DNA of 64,000 nucleotides, taken from contig NZ_CP046453.1 of assembly GCF_009734405.1 (NCBI RefSeq), forward strand, positions 620,001 to 684,000, read 5' to 3'. The notes beneath the pieces are model-generated. The model had not been told where the DNA came from. It ran no database searches and was given only the letters and a program-made list of their open reading frames with translations. The first letter of the stretch is position 1; the number at the start of each line of letters is the position of its first letter. The DNA is from Corynebacterium comes. Its GTDB lineage: Bacteria; Actinomycetota; Actinomycetes; Mycobacteriales; Mycobacteriaceae. Below, piece after piece: positions 26,615 to 35,076 of this stretch. The position numbers were made by a program, and so were the translations under genes.

Positions 26615-27658
26615 ATGACCGAATCACCCGACGGGCTCGCACGCTTCCGCAGCGTTCTGCGACGTTTCACCACGCCGCTGATGCCCGACGACTACACAGT
26701 CCTGGCCAACCCCCTGTGGTCCAAACGCGAACTGCGGGGCAAGATCGAGAGCGTCGAACGCTTCCCGGACGACACCATCCACCTGGTCATCCGCCCCGGC
26801 TGGGGGGTTCCGGTGAACTTCCGGGCCGGCCAGTACATCGGCATCGGCCTGCGGGTTGACGGCCGCTACACCTGGCGAAGCTACTCCCTGACCAACGCCC
26901 CCGACGTCCGCGACGGACTGTTCGCCATCACCATCCGCGCGGTGGAGAAGGGCCGGCTGTCCAACCACCTCGTCGGCACGGCCAAGCCCGGCATCAACGT
27001 GCGTCTGGCCGCACCCGCCGGCGACTTCCACCTGACCGACCCGGTGCCGGAGAAGATCCTCTTCGTCACGGCCGGCTCCGGAGTCACCCCGGTGGTCGCC
27101 ATGCTCCGTACGCTCGTCGATCGCCGTCAGGTGACGGACATCAAGGTCGTCCACTCCGTGCGCAACCGCTCGGACCTGATCTTCGAGGACGTACTCGAAG
27201 ATTTTGACGCCCATATCCAGGTCACCTCTGAAGACGGTCGCGTCACTCCGGCGGTGCTGGAGAAGCTCGTCCCCGACTACCGTGAGCGCGTCGTCTACGC
27301 CTGCGGCCCGGCCACCATGCTCGACGAGCTCGAAACCTGGGCCAGCGACAATGACATCGAGATCCGCGTCGAGCGATTCACCCTCGACCGTGTCTCTGAC
27401 GCCAAGGGCGGCACCATCACTTTCGCCCGCCGCGGCATCCAGACCACCGCTGACGGTGCGACCACCATCCTCGAGGCAGGCGAGGCCGCCGGCGTGCAGA
27501 TGCCCTTCGGCTGCCGCATGGGCATCTGCCAGACCTGCGTCCGGGAGCTTGTGGACGGCCACGTGCACGACCTGCGCACCGGCGACACCAAGGAGCCCGG
27601 CTCCCGCATCCGTACCTGTGTCGGCGTCGCCGCCGGCGACATCACGATCGACGCCTAG
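26615..27658 (+). CDS. Ferredoxin reductase-like flavoprotein with 2Fe-2S domain (Rv3230c type)
   Basis: 347-aa electron-transfer protein that should deliver electrons from NAD(P)H to the desaturase encoded next. FAD domain with YTWRSYSLTN, NAD(P) domain LFVTAGSGVTPVVAML and the CGPATML motif. The C-terminal plant-type ferredoxin has Cys ligands in FGCRMGICQTCVREL and a later RTCVG. A good SD (GGAGGGG) precedes ATG 26615. It is 9 bp from the desaturase gene, the same pair as Rv3230c-DesA3. Confidence 0.9.
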   Translation: MTESPDGLARFRSVLRRFTTPLMPDDYTVLANPLWSKRELRGKIESVERFPDDTIHLVIRPGWGVPVNFRAGQYIGIGLRVDGRYTWRSYSLTNAPDVRDGLFAITIRAVEKGRLSNHLVGTAKPGINVRLAAPAGDFHLTDPVPEKILFVTAGSGVTPVVAMLRTLVDRRQVTDIKVVHSVRNRSDLIFEDVLEDFDAHIQVTSEDGRVTPAVLEKLVPDYRERVVYACGPATMLDELETWASDNDIEIRVERFTLDRVSDAKGGTITFARRGIQTTADGATTILEAGEAAGVQMPFGCRMGICQTCVRELVDGHVHDLRTGDTKEPGSRIRTCVGVAAGDITIDA

Positions 27659-27667
27659 GAGGCGCAC

Positions 27668-28987
27668 ATGGCCATCGACAACATCAAGGCATACTCCCAC
27701 CTGACCGACGAGGACATCCGTGAGATCGGCCGTCGTCTCGACGCCATCAAAGAGGAGTTCGAGGCAGACCTCGGCGAAAAGGACGTCCGCTACATCAAGG
27801 GCCTGATCCGCACCCAGCGCTACATCGAGATCGCCGGCCGCGGCGCCCTGCTCTTCTCGGGCAGGAAGCCGTTCTGGTTCGCGGGAGTGGCGCTGCTGTC
27901 CCTGTCCAAGATCCTCGAGAACCTCGAGATCGGCCACAACGTCATGCACGGCCAGTGGGACTGGATGAACGACCCGGAGATCCACTCCACCACCTGGGAA
28001 TGGGACAACGTCTGCCCCTCCTCCCAGTGGATGCACACCCACAACTTCGCGCACCACAAGTACACCAACATCCTGGGCATGGACACCGACGTCGGGTACG
28101 GCGTCCTGCGCGTCACCCGCGACCGCAAGTGGGCCGCGATGCACAGCTTCCAGCCGGTGATCAACCTCGCCCTGGCGACGCTGTTCCAGTGGGCTGTGGG
28201 CTATTACGACGTCGAGCTGGGCAAGGTCGCCGCAGGCAAGGCCACGTGGAAGGAGACCGCGCCGAAGTTCTGGGAGACCACGCGCAAGGCGGGCACCCAG
28301 ATGCTGCGCGACTACATCCTGTTCCCGGCGCTGTCAGGCCCGAACTTCCGCCACACCGTCTCCGCCAACGCAACCGCCAACTTCGTCCGTTCAGTCTGGG
28401 CGTACGCGGTGATCTTCTGCGGCCACTTCCCGGATGAGGCGGAGACCTTCACCAAGGAGCAGTGGAAGAACGAGACCCACGACGAGTGGTACCTCCGCCA
28501 GATGCTGGGTTCCGCCAACTTCCGGGGCGGCAGGATCCTCACGATCCTGTCCGGCAACCTCAACAACCAGATTGAGCACCACCTCTACCCGGACATGCCC
28601 TCGAACCGTCTCAGGGAGATCAGCAAGCGCGTCAGGGTGATCTGCGATGAGTTCGATCTGCCGTACAACACCGACTCCTTCCCGGCCCAGCTGATCAAGG
28701 TGCAGCGCACCCTGCTGAAGCTGTCCGTGCCCAACAAGTACCTGGCGGCCGACCGCGACAACGCTCCTGAGGTCCGCTCGAACGCGGCCTTCACCAAGTA
28801 CCCGGAGGTTGAGTCGAAGCTCTGGGTGGGCGAGAACGAGTCCGGTCAGCGTGCCGGCCTGCGTACCGGCCTGGGACTGTTGGCCAAGCTGCGCCCCTCT
28901 GTCAAGGAGGCCATGCTCAACTTCACCGGCCGCACCCCGGAATGGCGCGGCAAGGTTGCCGCGACGGAGCCGCAGAAGGCAGTCTGA
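27668..28987 (+). CDS. desA3: Acyl-CoA/fatty acid desaturase (DesA3 type)
   Basis: 439-aa membrane di-iron desaturase, probably introducing a delta-9 double bond into stearoyl-CoA to make oleate for phospholipids. Three histidine boxes: HNVMHG, HNFAHHKYTN and QIEHHLYPD. Hydrophobic segments lie around residues 50-80 and 155-190. It is in an operon behind its reductase; the shared palindromic operator suggests fatty-acid or acyl-CoA responsive control. SD AGGAGG is 4-5 nt before ATG 27668. Confidence 0.9.
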   Translation: MAIDNIKAYSHLTDEDIREIGRRLDAIKEEFEADLGEKDVRYIKGLIRTQRYIEIAGRGALLFSGRKPFWFAGVALLSLSKILENLEIGHNVMHGQWDWMNDPEIHSTTWEWDNVCPSSQWMHTHNFAHHKYTNILGMDTDVGYGVLRVTRDRKWAAMHSFQPVINLALATLFQWAVGYYDVELGKVAAGKATWKETAPKFWETTRKAGTQMLRDYILFPALSGPNFRHTVSANATANFVRSVWAYAVIFCGHFPDEAETFTKEQWKNETHDEWYLRQMLGSANFRGGRILTILSGNLNNQIEHHLYPDMPSNRLREISKRVRVICDEFDLPYNTDSFPAQLIKVQRTLLKLSVPNKYLAADRDNAPEVRSNAAFTKYPEVESKLWVGENESGQRAGLRTGLGLLAKLRPSVKEAMLNFTGRTPEWRGKVAATEPQKAV

Positions 28988-29004
28988 TCTGCCGCTTATC
29001 CACG

Positions 29005-29041
29005 CCCCGTTGTCCGCTCCTCCTGCGGGCGGCGGGGTTTT
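29005..29041 (+). terminator. Terminator of the desaturase operon
   Basis: CCCCGTTGTCCGC and GCGGGCGGCGGGG pair (with G-U pairs) around a TCCTCCT loop, followed by TTTT, 18 bp after the desA3 stop. Confidence 0.75.
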
Positions 29042-29396
29042 CGGCTATTCACGTCCTGTGAGCGCATCCAGGTCATCAGCACAGGTCAACGAGGCGGCGC
29101 AGTCTGGGCAGTTATCATCCACGGTCACGGGAACAGCCACGGGGCTGTAACTCCGGCTACACAGCAGGGTCCCGCTTCGGTCAGCGGGAGCGTCGTAACT
29201 CTCACTTTGTGGGCCGCCAGGGCCCCTACATGTTCTGTCACACCGAAACCCGGCCTGCAGTGAGCCACGCACTCCGGAACGTGAAGAGCCTGCAGAATCG
29301 GGTGACTGGTTCCAACACGTTCTTCCGTGCAGTCGGTGGAAGTGGGACACTTCAGAAGTCAGCAGTCCGTTCCTGAAGCACAGGAAGTGAGGCGTC
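29042..29396. other. Gene-free stretch before the amidotransferase gene
   Basis: 355 bp with no convincing gene. Codon texture differs from the neighbours. On the minus strand, about 29045-29170 encodes a Cys-rich peptide end (LLCSRSYSPVAVPVTVDDN then CPDC) that looks like a zinc-knuckle remnant but lacks a start. A hairpin TCCCGC-N8-GCGGGA lies at about 29170-29189. It belongs to the 1.5-kb island that separates desA3 from rsgA here. Confidence 0.5.
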
Positions 29397-30218
29397 ATGT
29401 GCCGACTTTTCGGCTTGACCGCCGGGCAACAGCGCATCCGCGCGTCGTTCTGGCTGCTCGATGCCCCAGACAGCATCCTCCTCCAGTCCTACCGCAACCC
29501 GGACGGCACGGGTCTGGGGACCTTTGATGAAGACGGGCGGCCCCGGGTGGAGAAGGCCCCGATCGCGGCCTACCGGGACACTGCCTTTGCCTGTGAGGCG
29601 AAGGAACGCTACAGCAGTACTTTCCTGGCCCACCTGCGTTATGGCACCGGCGCGCCTGTTGCGATGGTCAACACCCACCCGTTTGAGATGGGCGGTCGAT
29701 TGTGTGCCCACAACGGGAGCGTCGGTGACTTGTCTCTGCTGCGGGAGCATCTCGGCTCTGATCTTCGTCGAGTGCGCGGTGAGACGGACTCCGAGCATGT
29801 CTTCGCGCTGATCACCAGGGAAACGGAACTGGCCGGTGGGGATCTTGTAGAGGGGGTGAGTCGGGCCTTGTCCTGGTTGGCCGGGAATGTGCCGGTCTCT
29901 GCGGTGAATCTGATCATCACCTCAGCGCATGAAGTGTGGGCGGTGCGGTGGCCTGAGACCCACGACCTGTTTGTTCTTGACAAAAGGAGCCTGCCGGGGC
30001 CGGTCGAGCATCGCAGTAGCCACGGGATGCGGATCAGCTCCTCGGAGCTTGGTGTGCATCCTTCGGTGGTGATCGCCAGCGAAGCGCTCGATGACTCCGG
30101 GGCCTGGCAGATGATCCCGTCGGGTGAGCTGATTCACGTGGGCTCTGATCTGAGGATCACCCGCATCCCGGTGGTCGATGGCCCGCCCCGCCTGCATCTG
30201 CCGGTGGCACACCACTGA
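29397..30218 (+). CDS. Class II glutamine amidotransferase (YafJ-like)
   Basis: 273-aa Ntn hydrolase-type glutaminase. Cys2 immediately after Met (MCRLFGLT) is the nucleophile. Further conserved pieces are the QSYRNPDGTGLGTFDEDG loop, FLAHLRYGT, NTHPFEMGGRLCAHNGSV and the Asp/Ser in GETDSEHVF. No synthetase domain is attached, so the ammonia acceptor is unknown; stand-alone members act as gamma-glutamyl hydrolases or amidotransferases. SD GGAAGTGAGG precedes ATG 29397. It is not part of the syntenic core and is followed immediately by a transposase remnant, which suggests acquisition. Confidence 0.85.
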   Translation: MCRLFGLTAGQQRIRASFWLLDAPDSILLQSYRNPDGTGLGTFDEDGRPRVEKAPIAAYRDTAFACEAKERYSSTFLAHLRYGTGAPVAMVNTHPFEMGGRLCAHNGSVGDLSLLREHLGSDLRRVRGETDSEHVFALITRETELAGGDLVEGVSRALSWLAGNVPVSAVNLIITSAHEVWAVRWPETHDLFVLDKRSLPGPVEHRSSHGMRISSSELGVHPSVVIASEALDDSGAWQMIPSGELIHVGSDLRITRIPVVDGPPRLHLPVAHH

Positions 30219-30223
30219 TCGGT

Positions 30224-30430
30224 GAAGGTTCGTGGATGTGCGACCCGGGAATGGAGTTGGCCGGCCAAAAAGAGGTGACTGCGGGTACCGGCTTGAAGGT
30301 GTATTTCGCTGGTCCCCACTCACCGTGGCCACGGGGAAAAACCGGGAATACCAACCGGTTGTTGCATCAGTATTTCCCGGAGAAGACATCGATGACGGGC
30401 TTCAGCCAGGCTGAGCTGACTCGGGTGGAA
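30224..30430 (+). pseudogene. IS30-family transposase C-terminal remnant
   Basis: One frame reads SWMCDPGMELAGQKEV, then TGLKVYFAGPHSPWPRG, then NTNRLLHQYFPEKT and FSQAELTRVE. This is the conserved end of IS30 transposases (family pattern D-x-G-x-E, PHSPWQRG, NENTNGLLRQYFPKGT, SQAEL). The catalytic Glu of NENTN is replaced (TGNTN), the N-terminal two thirds are absent and similarity stops near 30430. It starts 6 bp after the amidotransferase stop. Dead element; no terminal repeats recognised. Confidence 0.85.
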
Positions 30431-30470
30431 CCCCCGACATGGCTACCGGAGGTTTGTCGGAGCAGGTGCC

Positions 30471-30490
30471 CGGCCCGGCCCGGCCCGGCC
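30471..30490. repeat. CGGCC pentanucleotide repeat, four copies
   Basis: Four exact tandem copies of CGGCC between the transposase remnant and the rsgA stop, preceded by GCC. It may be a slippage-prone tract; it lies outside coding sequence. Confidence 0.8.
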
Positions 30491-30503
30491 TGCCGGACGC
30501 CCC

Positions 30504-31511
30504 CTACATCTCCCACTCGTTGTTGGAGCCGAGTGCCTCGAGCAGCTTGCGTACCGCATCACGACGTCGTGCCGAGGCGGTGTCCGGTTCGAGGTCATCG
30601 AGAGCGCACTCCGGATCGGCCGGGGGGCCGAGGTGGGTGCAGCCGCGAGGGCATTTCTCCACGGCGACGGCCAGGTCATGGAAGACGCCGACGACGGTAT
30701 CGGCGTCGACGTGCGCGAGACCGAAGGACCTGATGCCGGGTGTGTCGACGATCCAGCCCCCCTCGGGCAGTCGGAGCGCAACGGACTGGGTGGAGGTGTG
30801 GCGTCCCTTGCCCACGCCGGAGACCACGCCGGTTTCGCGGAACGCGTCGGGAACCAGGCGGTTGACCAGGGTGGACTTGCCCACACCGGAGTGGCCGACC
30901 AGAGCGGTCACCTTGCCTGCGATCAGTTCGCTGAGCTCCTCGAGGGGGTCATCGATCCCGGCGTAGACGACGGTGACGTCCAGATCCGCGAACTCCGCCG
31001 CGAAGGGGGCGGGGTCCGTGAGGTCAGACTTGGTCAGACACAGGATGGGGTGGACGTTGCCCACGAACGCGGCGATCAGGGCTCGTTCGACGAAGCCTGA
31101 CCGCGGTGGGGGATCGGCGACGGCGGTGACGATGAGCAGCTGGTCGGCGTTGGCGACGACGATGCGCTCGTAGGGGTCGGTGTCGTCGGCGGTGCGCCGG
31201 AGCACCGAGGTGCGTTCCTCGAGCTTCACGATGCGCGCCAGGGTGCCCTCCCCTCCGGAGGTGTCACCGACCAGGCCGACGCGGTCGCCGACTTCGACGG
31301 CGGTGCGGCCCATCTCGCGGGCACGCATCGCGATTATCGCGTCCTCGCGCCCGTCGAGCACCACGCCCCAACGGCCGCGGTCCTTGGTCACGACCATGCC
31401 GAACTCGGCGTCGTCGTGCGCCGGGCGGTCCTTGGTGCGCGGACGGGTGCCCCGGCGGTTGGGTCGAACGCGGATGTCGGATTCGTCCCACTGTCGACTA
31501 GCCACGCGCAT
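30504..31511 (-). CDS. rsgA: Ribosome small subunit-dependent GTPase RsgA
   Basis: 335-aa circularly permuted GTPase that helps late 30S maturation. N-terminal OB-fold (about 35-95), permuted GTPase with G4-like TKSD before G1 GHSGVGKST and then DTPGIR. The C-terminal zinc finger is CPRGCTHLGPPADPEC. ATG 31511 overlaps the aroA stop by one base (TGATG), so it is coupled to aroA. The longer open frame upstream is antisense-like Arg/Pro-rich and rejected. Confidence 0.93.
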   Translation of the reverse strand: MRVASRQWDESDIRVRPNRRGTRPRTKDRPAHDDAEFGMVVTKDRGRWGVVLDGREDAIIAMRAREMGRTAVEVGDRVGLVGDTSGGEGTLARIVKLEERTSVLRRTADDTDPYERIVVANADQLLIVTAVADPPPRSGFVERALIAAFVGNVHPILCLTKSDLTDPAPFAAEFADLDVTVVYAGIDDPLEELSELIAGKVTALVGHSGVGKSTLVNRLVPDAFRETGVVSGVGKGRHTSTQSVALRLPEGGWIVDTPGIRSFGLAHVDADTVVGVFHDLAVAVEKCPRGCTHLGPPADPECALDDLEPDTASARRRDAVRKLLEALGSNNEWEM

Positions 31512-32797
31512 CACCCATGGACCATGTCCTCCCACATCGTTTCGAAGCCGGGAAGGGTTTTGGCGGTGGTCTGGACGTCCTCGACCTTGACGCCCGGGAC
31601 GATCAGGCCGATGATGGCGCCGGCGGTGGCCATGCGGTGGTCGGCGTAGGAGTGCCAGACGCCGCCGTGGAGTTCGGCGGGGGTGATACGGAGGCCGTCG
31701 TGAAGCTCCTCGCACCGTCCGCCCAGCTTGTTGATCTCCGTGTTCAGCGCGGCGAGACGATCGGTCTCGTGGCCGCGCAGGTGGGCGATGCCGACGAGCT
31801 CGGACGGGGTCGAGGCCAGCGCCGCCAGGGCAGCGACGGTGGGGGTGAGCTCGCCGATGTCGGACATGTCCAGGTGGATGCCCTGCAGTCGGCCGTCCGC
31901 GGGGCCGGTGACCTGCAGGTCATGGGAGGGGCCGGAGTCGGCGGCGATGAGCTCGACCTCGCAGCCCATGCGCTCGAGGATGTCGCGGATGACGTCACCG
32001 GGCTGGGTGGTGGCCAGCGGCCAGTGGGGGATGCGCACAGTTCCTCCGGTCACGGCGGCGGCCGCGAGGAAGGGGGTGGCGTTGGAGAGGTCGGGCTCGA
32101 TGCTCCAGGTGCGGCCCTGGATGGGGCCGGGGTGGACGCGCCAGGTGTTATCGCCGACGTCGACACGCACTCCGGCGAGTCGGAGCATGGCGACGGTCAT
32201 CTCGATGTGCGGGAGGCTGGGCAGCTTCCTGCCGGTGTGGCGGACGGTGATGCCCTCGGCGAAGCGGGGTGCCGCCAGCAGCAGACCGGAGACGAACTGG
32301 GAGGAACCGGAGGCGTCGATCTCCACGGCGCCGCCTTCGGGGGCGCCGTTTCCTTCGACGGTGAAGGGAAGGGTGTTGCCCGTGACGTTCACGCCGAGGC
32401 CGCGCAGCGCATCGAGGATGGTGTTCATCGGGCGGGCACGGGCCTGCGGGTCGCCGTCGAAGACGACGGTGCCGCTCGCCAGTGCAGCGACGGGCGGGAC
32501 GAAACGCATCACGGTGCCGGCCAGGCCGCACTTGACTTCCCCACCGTGCAGTGGGCCGGGTTCGATGTGGACGGTGCCGCTGGTGTCCCGGACTCCCACG
32601 CCGAGGGCACGCAGCGCATCGGCCATGAGGTCGGTGTCGCGGGAATGCAGCGCGTTCTCGATCACCGACGGGTAGTCGGCGAGAGCCGCGAGGATGTAGG
32701 CACGGTTGGTTATCGACTTGGAGCCGGGGATGTGCTGGGTCCACCGGATGGGTCCGTGAGCAGTGGGCGCGGGCCAGAGGGCGGTCATGTCGTCCAT
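31511..32797 (-). CDS. aroA: 3-phosphoshikimate 1-carboxyvinyltransferase (EPSP synthase)
   Basis: 428-aa shikimate pathway enzyme joining shikimate-3-P and PEP. Motifs: [40 protein letters not shown] (the Gly/Ala-rich glyphosate-region loop, AGTVMR), [10 protein letters not shown] and the C-terminal [12 protein letters not shown] 32797 has AGGA 6 nt upstream and also a -10-like TAGGAT 5 nt upstream. It is divergent from the SRAP gene with only 10 bp between start codons. It forms an operon with rsgA. Confidence 0.95.
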   Translation of the reverse strand: MDDMTALWPAPTAHGPIRWTQHIPGSKSITNRAYILAALADYPSVIENALHSRDTDLMADALRALGVGVRDTSGTVHIEPGPLHGGEVKCGLAGTVMRFVPPVAALASGTVVFDGDPQARARPMNTILDALRGLGVNVTGNTLPFTVEGNGAPEGGAVEIDASGSSQFVSGLLLAAPRFAEGITVRHTGRKLPSLPHIEMTVAMLRLAGVRVDVGDNTWRVHPGPIQGRTWSIEPDLSNATPFLAAAAVTGGTVRIPHWPLATTQPGDVIRDILERMGCEVELIAADSGPSHDLQVTGPADGRLQGIHLDMSDIGELTPTVAALAALASTPSELVGIAHLRGHETDRLAALNTEINKLGGRCEELHDGLRITPAELHGGVWHSYADHRMATAGAIIGLIVPGVKVEDVQTTAKTLPGFETMWEDMVHG

Positions 32798-32808
32798 AAT
32801 AGATCCTA
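32795..32808. promoter_or_regulatory. Overlapping divergent -10 boxes of aroA and the SRAP gene
   Basis: Plus strand: CATAAT 32795-32800, 7 nt before ATG 32808. Minus strand: TAGGAT 32808-32803, 5 nt before ATG 32797. Each box overlaps the start codon of the other gene, so the two promoters should exclude each other. Confidence 0.5.
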
Positions 32809-33476
32809 TGTGCGGTCGTTTCGTTCTCTTCACCACCGACGAGTCCCTCCTCGCCCACGTCGGAGCCCTTCCCGGGGTCGCCGAGGTGCATGCGCCGGAG
32901 GGCACGCCCGGACCCCGGTACAACATCGCGCCGACGCAGATCGTGCCCCTGGTGCGTCTGGACACCCCCGTGGCCCGCGTCGACCCCGCCAGGTGGGGTC
33001 TGCTGCCGCACTGGAAGAAAGACGACTCCGGCCCGCCCCTGTTCAACGCCCGGGGTGAAACGGTGGCGACCAAACCGAGCTTCCGCGACGCCTTCAAGCA
33101 TCAGCGTGGCCTGATCCCCATGGACGGCTACTACGAATGGCACGACGCCGGCGAGGGGAAGGTGCCGCACTTCGTCAGCCTGGGGGAGGGGCGGATCATG
33201 TGGGCCGCCGCGCTCTGGGCGACGGGGCTCGACCGGCTGTCCGCCACGATCGTCACCACGGATTCCACCGGGCCCCTGGCGTGGCTGCACGACCGGTTGC
33301 CGCGTTTCCTCAGCGACGACGAGATCGAACAGTGGACGACCGGCACACCTGGGCAGGCCGTCGAGCTTCTCCACCCCACGCCCGTCCATTACGTGGAGCA
33401 GTTGTCCGTGCGTCCGGTGGACCGCGCCGTCGGCAACGTCCGCAACGACTACCCCGAGCTGATCTCGGAGAACTGA
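32808..33476 (+). CDS. SOS response-associated peptidase (SRAP/YedK, HMCES family)
   Basis: 222-aa protein that crosslinks to abasic sites in single-stranded DNA and shields them. Met is removed to expose Cys2 (MCGRFVLF). Other active-site blocks are [15 protein letters not shown], the Glu of MDGYYEWHD and the His in [11 protein letters not shown]. Leaderless start is likely. The 3' end overlaps the convergent ybaK gene by 28 bp. Confidence 0.93.
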   Translation: MCGRFVLFTTDESLLAHVGALPGVAEVHAPEGTPGPRYNIAPTQIVPLVRLDTPVARVDPARWGLLPHWKKDDSGPPLFNARGETVATKPSFRDAFKHQRGLIPMDGYYEWHDAGEGKVPHFVSLGEGRIMWAAALWATGLDRLSATIVTTDSTGPLAWLHDRLPRFLSDDEIEQWTTGTPGQAVELLHPTPVHYVEQLSVRPVDRAVGNVRNDYPELISEN

Positions 33477-33931
33477 GCCGACGTCAGCCTCGCCAGATCC
33501 AGGGGAGACAGGGCGATGTCCAGCCCCCGTCGTCCGCCGGAGACGTACACCACGGGCTGCTTCTGGACGTCCGCGTCAATCACCGTCGGCAACCCCGTCT
33601 TCTGCCCCAACGGGGAGATGCCTCCGGGGACGTAGCCGGTGGAGCGTCGTGCCTTGGCCGGTTCAGCCATTGTCACCGAGCGCACACCGAGCGCCGCGGC
33701 CGCCTTCTTCAACGACAGCCGGTTCGGCACCGGCACGCAGCACACCGCCAGCCCGGCCCCGGTGTCCACTACCAGTGTCTTCAGGATCAGTTCCGCCGGA
33801 GCGTCAATCGCATCGGCGGCGTGTCGGCCGAAATTCTCCCTACCGGGATCGAAACGGTGGAGCTGATGGGGGACGGCGGCGTCAAGAAGCACGCGCACGG
33901 CACTGGTCGGGGCGGAAGGGCGTCTGCTCAC
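33449..33931 (-). CDS. ybaK: YbaK/EbsC-type aminoacyl-tRNA deacylase
   Basis: 160-aa trans-editing domain that hydrolyses mischarged tRNA (Cys-tRNA(Pro) in the YbaK class). Conserved features: VPHQLHRFDPG, the catalytic Lys in AELILKTLVVDTG, VPVPNRLSLKKAAAALG and the GYVPGGISPLG loop. GTG 33931 has no SD and a CATTGT 6 nt upstream. Its upstream region faces the sigH promoter. Overlaps the SRAP gene 3' to 3'. Confidence 0.9.
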   Translation of the reverse strand: MSRRPSAPTSAVRVLLDAAVPHQLHRFDPGRENFGRHAADAIDAPAELILKTLVVDTGAGLAVCCVPVPNRLSLKKAAAALGVRSVTMAEPAKARRSTGYVPGGISPLGQKTGLPTVIDADVQKQPVVYVSGGRRGLDIALSPLDLARLTSAQFSEISSG

Positions 33932-33936
33932 TCATC

Positions 33937-33942
33937 TACAAT
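33937..33942 (+). promoter_or_regulatory. Possible -10 box of sigH
   Basis: TACAAT 37 nt before ATG 33980, within the 48-bp divergent gap to ybaK. A SigH-type GGAA/GTT promoter was not recognised here. Confidence 0.4.
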
Positions 33943-33979
33943 GGACCGGAACTGAACCGGACCACAAGGAAAGGTGCCG

Positions 33980-34588
33980 ATGTCAGAGATTGAGCTCGCC
34001 GCCCGCTTCGAGGAAGAGGCCCTGCCCCTGCTCGACCAGCTCTACGGTGGTGCCCTGCGCATGACCCGCAACCCGGCCGATGCCGAGGACCTCGTGCAGG
34101 AAACCTACCTCAAAGCCTTCAAGGCCTTCGCCTCCTACCGGCCGGGGACCAATCTCAAGGCCTGGCTGTACCGGATCATGACGAACACCTACATCAACGT
34201 CTACCGGAAGCGGCAACGTCAGCCCACGCAGTCTCCGACCGAGGAGATCAGCGACTACCAGCTGTACACCAGCAGCTCGCACGACTCCACGGGCCTGGAG
34301 TCCGCCGAGGTGGCGGCACTGAAGAACATGCCGGACGGCAAGATCGCCGACGCCATGAACCAGTTGGCCGAGGACTACCGCATGGTCGTCTACTACGCCG
34401 ACGTCGAGGATCTGGCATACAAGGAGATCGCCGAGATCATGGGCACGCCCATCGGTACGGTCATGAGCCGTCTGCACAGGGGAAGAAAACAGCTGCGGCA
34501 ACTGTTGAAGGAAGTGGCACATGAACAGGGGATCGGACTCAACCACCCCGACATGGACATCACGACCCGGGAAGAGAGCAAGAAGTGA
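33980..34588 (+). CDS. sigH: ECF sigma factor SigH
   Basis: 202-aa ECF sigma factor for heat and thiol-oxidative stress. Region 2 has [29 protein letters not shown] and [16 protein letters not shown] (-10 recognition). Region 4 has [20 protein letters not shown] and [19 protein letters not shown] (-35 recognition). ATG 33980 is preferred over GTG 33974 because AAGGAAAGG is spaced for it. Overlaps the anti-sigma gene by 4 nt (GTGA), so the two are made in fixed proportion. Known C. glutamicum targets include thioredoxin genes, Clp proteases and whcE. Confidence 0.95.
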   Translation: MSEIELAARFEEEALPLLDQLYGGALRMTRNPADAEDLVQETYLKAFKAFASYRPGTNLKAWLYRIMTNTYINVYRKRQRQPTQSPTEEISDYQLYTSSSHDSTGLESAEVAALKNMPDGKIADAMNQLAEDYRMVVYYADVEDLAYKEIAEIMGTPIGTVMSRLHRGRKQLRQLLKEVAHEQGIGLNHPDMDITTREESKK

Positions 34589-34842
34589 AGGAAACCTGCG
34601 ACTTCAGCTGCGAGGACATTCAGGCCCAGCTCTGCACCCTCCTCGATCCCGGCACCACCCCGCAGGAGGCACGTGCCCTGATCGACTCCATCGCCAGGTG
34701 TCCAGAGTGCTACGGGCGCCTCCAGTCCGAGCAGGAGATCCGGGAGATCCTGCAGCGTTGCTGTACAGCGCAGGCCGCCGCGCCCGCGTCTCTGCGCCAG
34801 CGCATCACCATGCAGATCAGGGTGACCCGCTTCCAGGGCTGA
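34585..34842 (+). CDS. rshA: Anti-sigma factor RshA, zinc-ligand His replaced
   Basis: 85-aa anti-SigH factor of the zinc-associated anti-sigma (ZAS) family, released from SigH on thiol oxidation. Cysteines at 5, 9, 17, 39, 42, 59 and 60. The ZAS motif is normally H-x3-C-x2-C; here C39-x2-C42 is present but residue 35 is Ser ([10 protein letters not shown]). Zinc may be held by an extra N-terminal Cys, or redox sensing may be zinc-independent. The C-terminal half ([18 protein letters not shown]) keeps the usual Leu-Arg pattern. Start GTG 34585 within the sigH stop. Confidence 0.9.
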   Translation: MKETCDFSCEDIQAQLCTLLDPGTTPQEARALIDSIARCPECYGRLQSEQEIREILQRCCTAQAAAPASLRQRITMQIRVTRFQG

Positions 34843-34851
34843 TGACGACGA

Positions 34852-34891
34852 AGAAACCGCCCACCGAGCTTCTGCTCGGTGGGCGGTTTCT
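34852..34891. terminator. Bidirectional terminator between rshA and the bL37 gene
   Basis: 18-bp perfect stem (34852-34869 with 34874-34891), loop TTCT. The A/T ends of the stem give T-rich tails in both directions. It serves sigH-rshA from the left and the bL37 gene from the right. Confidence 0.9.
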
Positions 34892-34912
34892 TTGTCGCTC
34901 TACGTCCCTGAC

Positions 34913-34987
34913 TTAGGAGTTCGGGCGCTTACCGTGATTGGCGCTCTTCTTGCGACGGGCACGGCGCTTGCTACCACGCTTGCTCAT
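34913..34987 (-). CDS. Ribosomal protein bL37 (24 aa)
   Basis: Very small basic protein: MSKRGSKRRARRKKSANHG followed by KRPNS. The end ANHGKRPN and Lys/Arg composition match the actinobacterial 50S protein bL37 first seen in mycobacterial ribosome structures. SD AAGGAG is 6 nt before ATG 34987. The stop TAA is followed by the bidirectional terminator. It lies downstream of whcE on the same strand, the position recalled for mycobacteria. Easily missed because of its length. Confidence 0.9.
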   Translation of the reverse strand: MSKRGSKRRARRKKSANHGKRPNS

Positions 34988-35076
34988 GTGATTCTCCTTG
35001 GGTGAGGTGGTTGTAGACTTCCGTCAACTGTAGCGCTCGTGTCCGACCGCGAAAAATTGAGGTCCGGTTCTCGGAA

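Noticed and set aside
30468..30490. CRISPR-like or satellite array
   Set aside because: Simple 5-bp tandem repeat without spacers; no cas genes in the window.
30236..30733. 165-codon plus-strand frame as an intact gene
   Set aside because: Only the first 65 codons look like protein (IS30 end); the remainder is antisense to rsgA, so it was called a pseudogene remnant.
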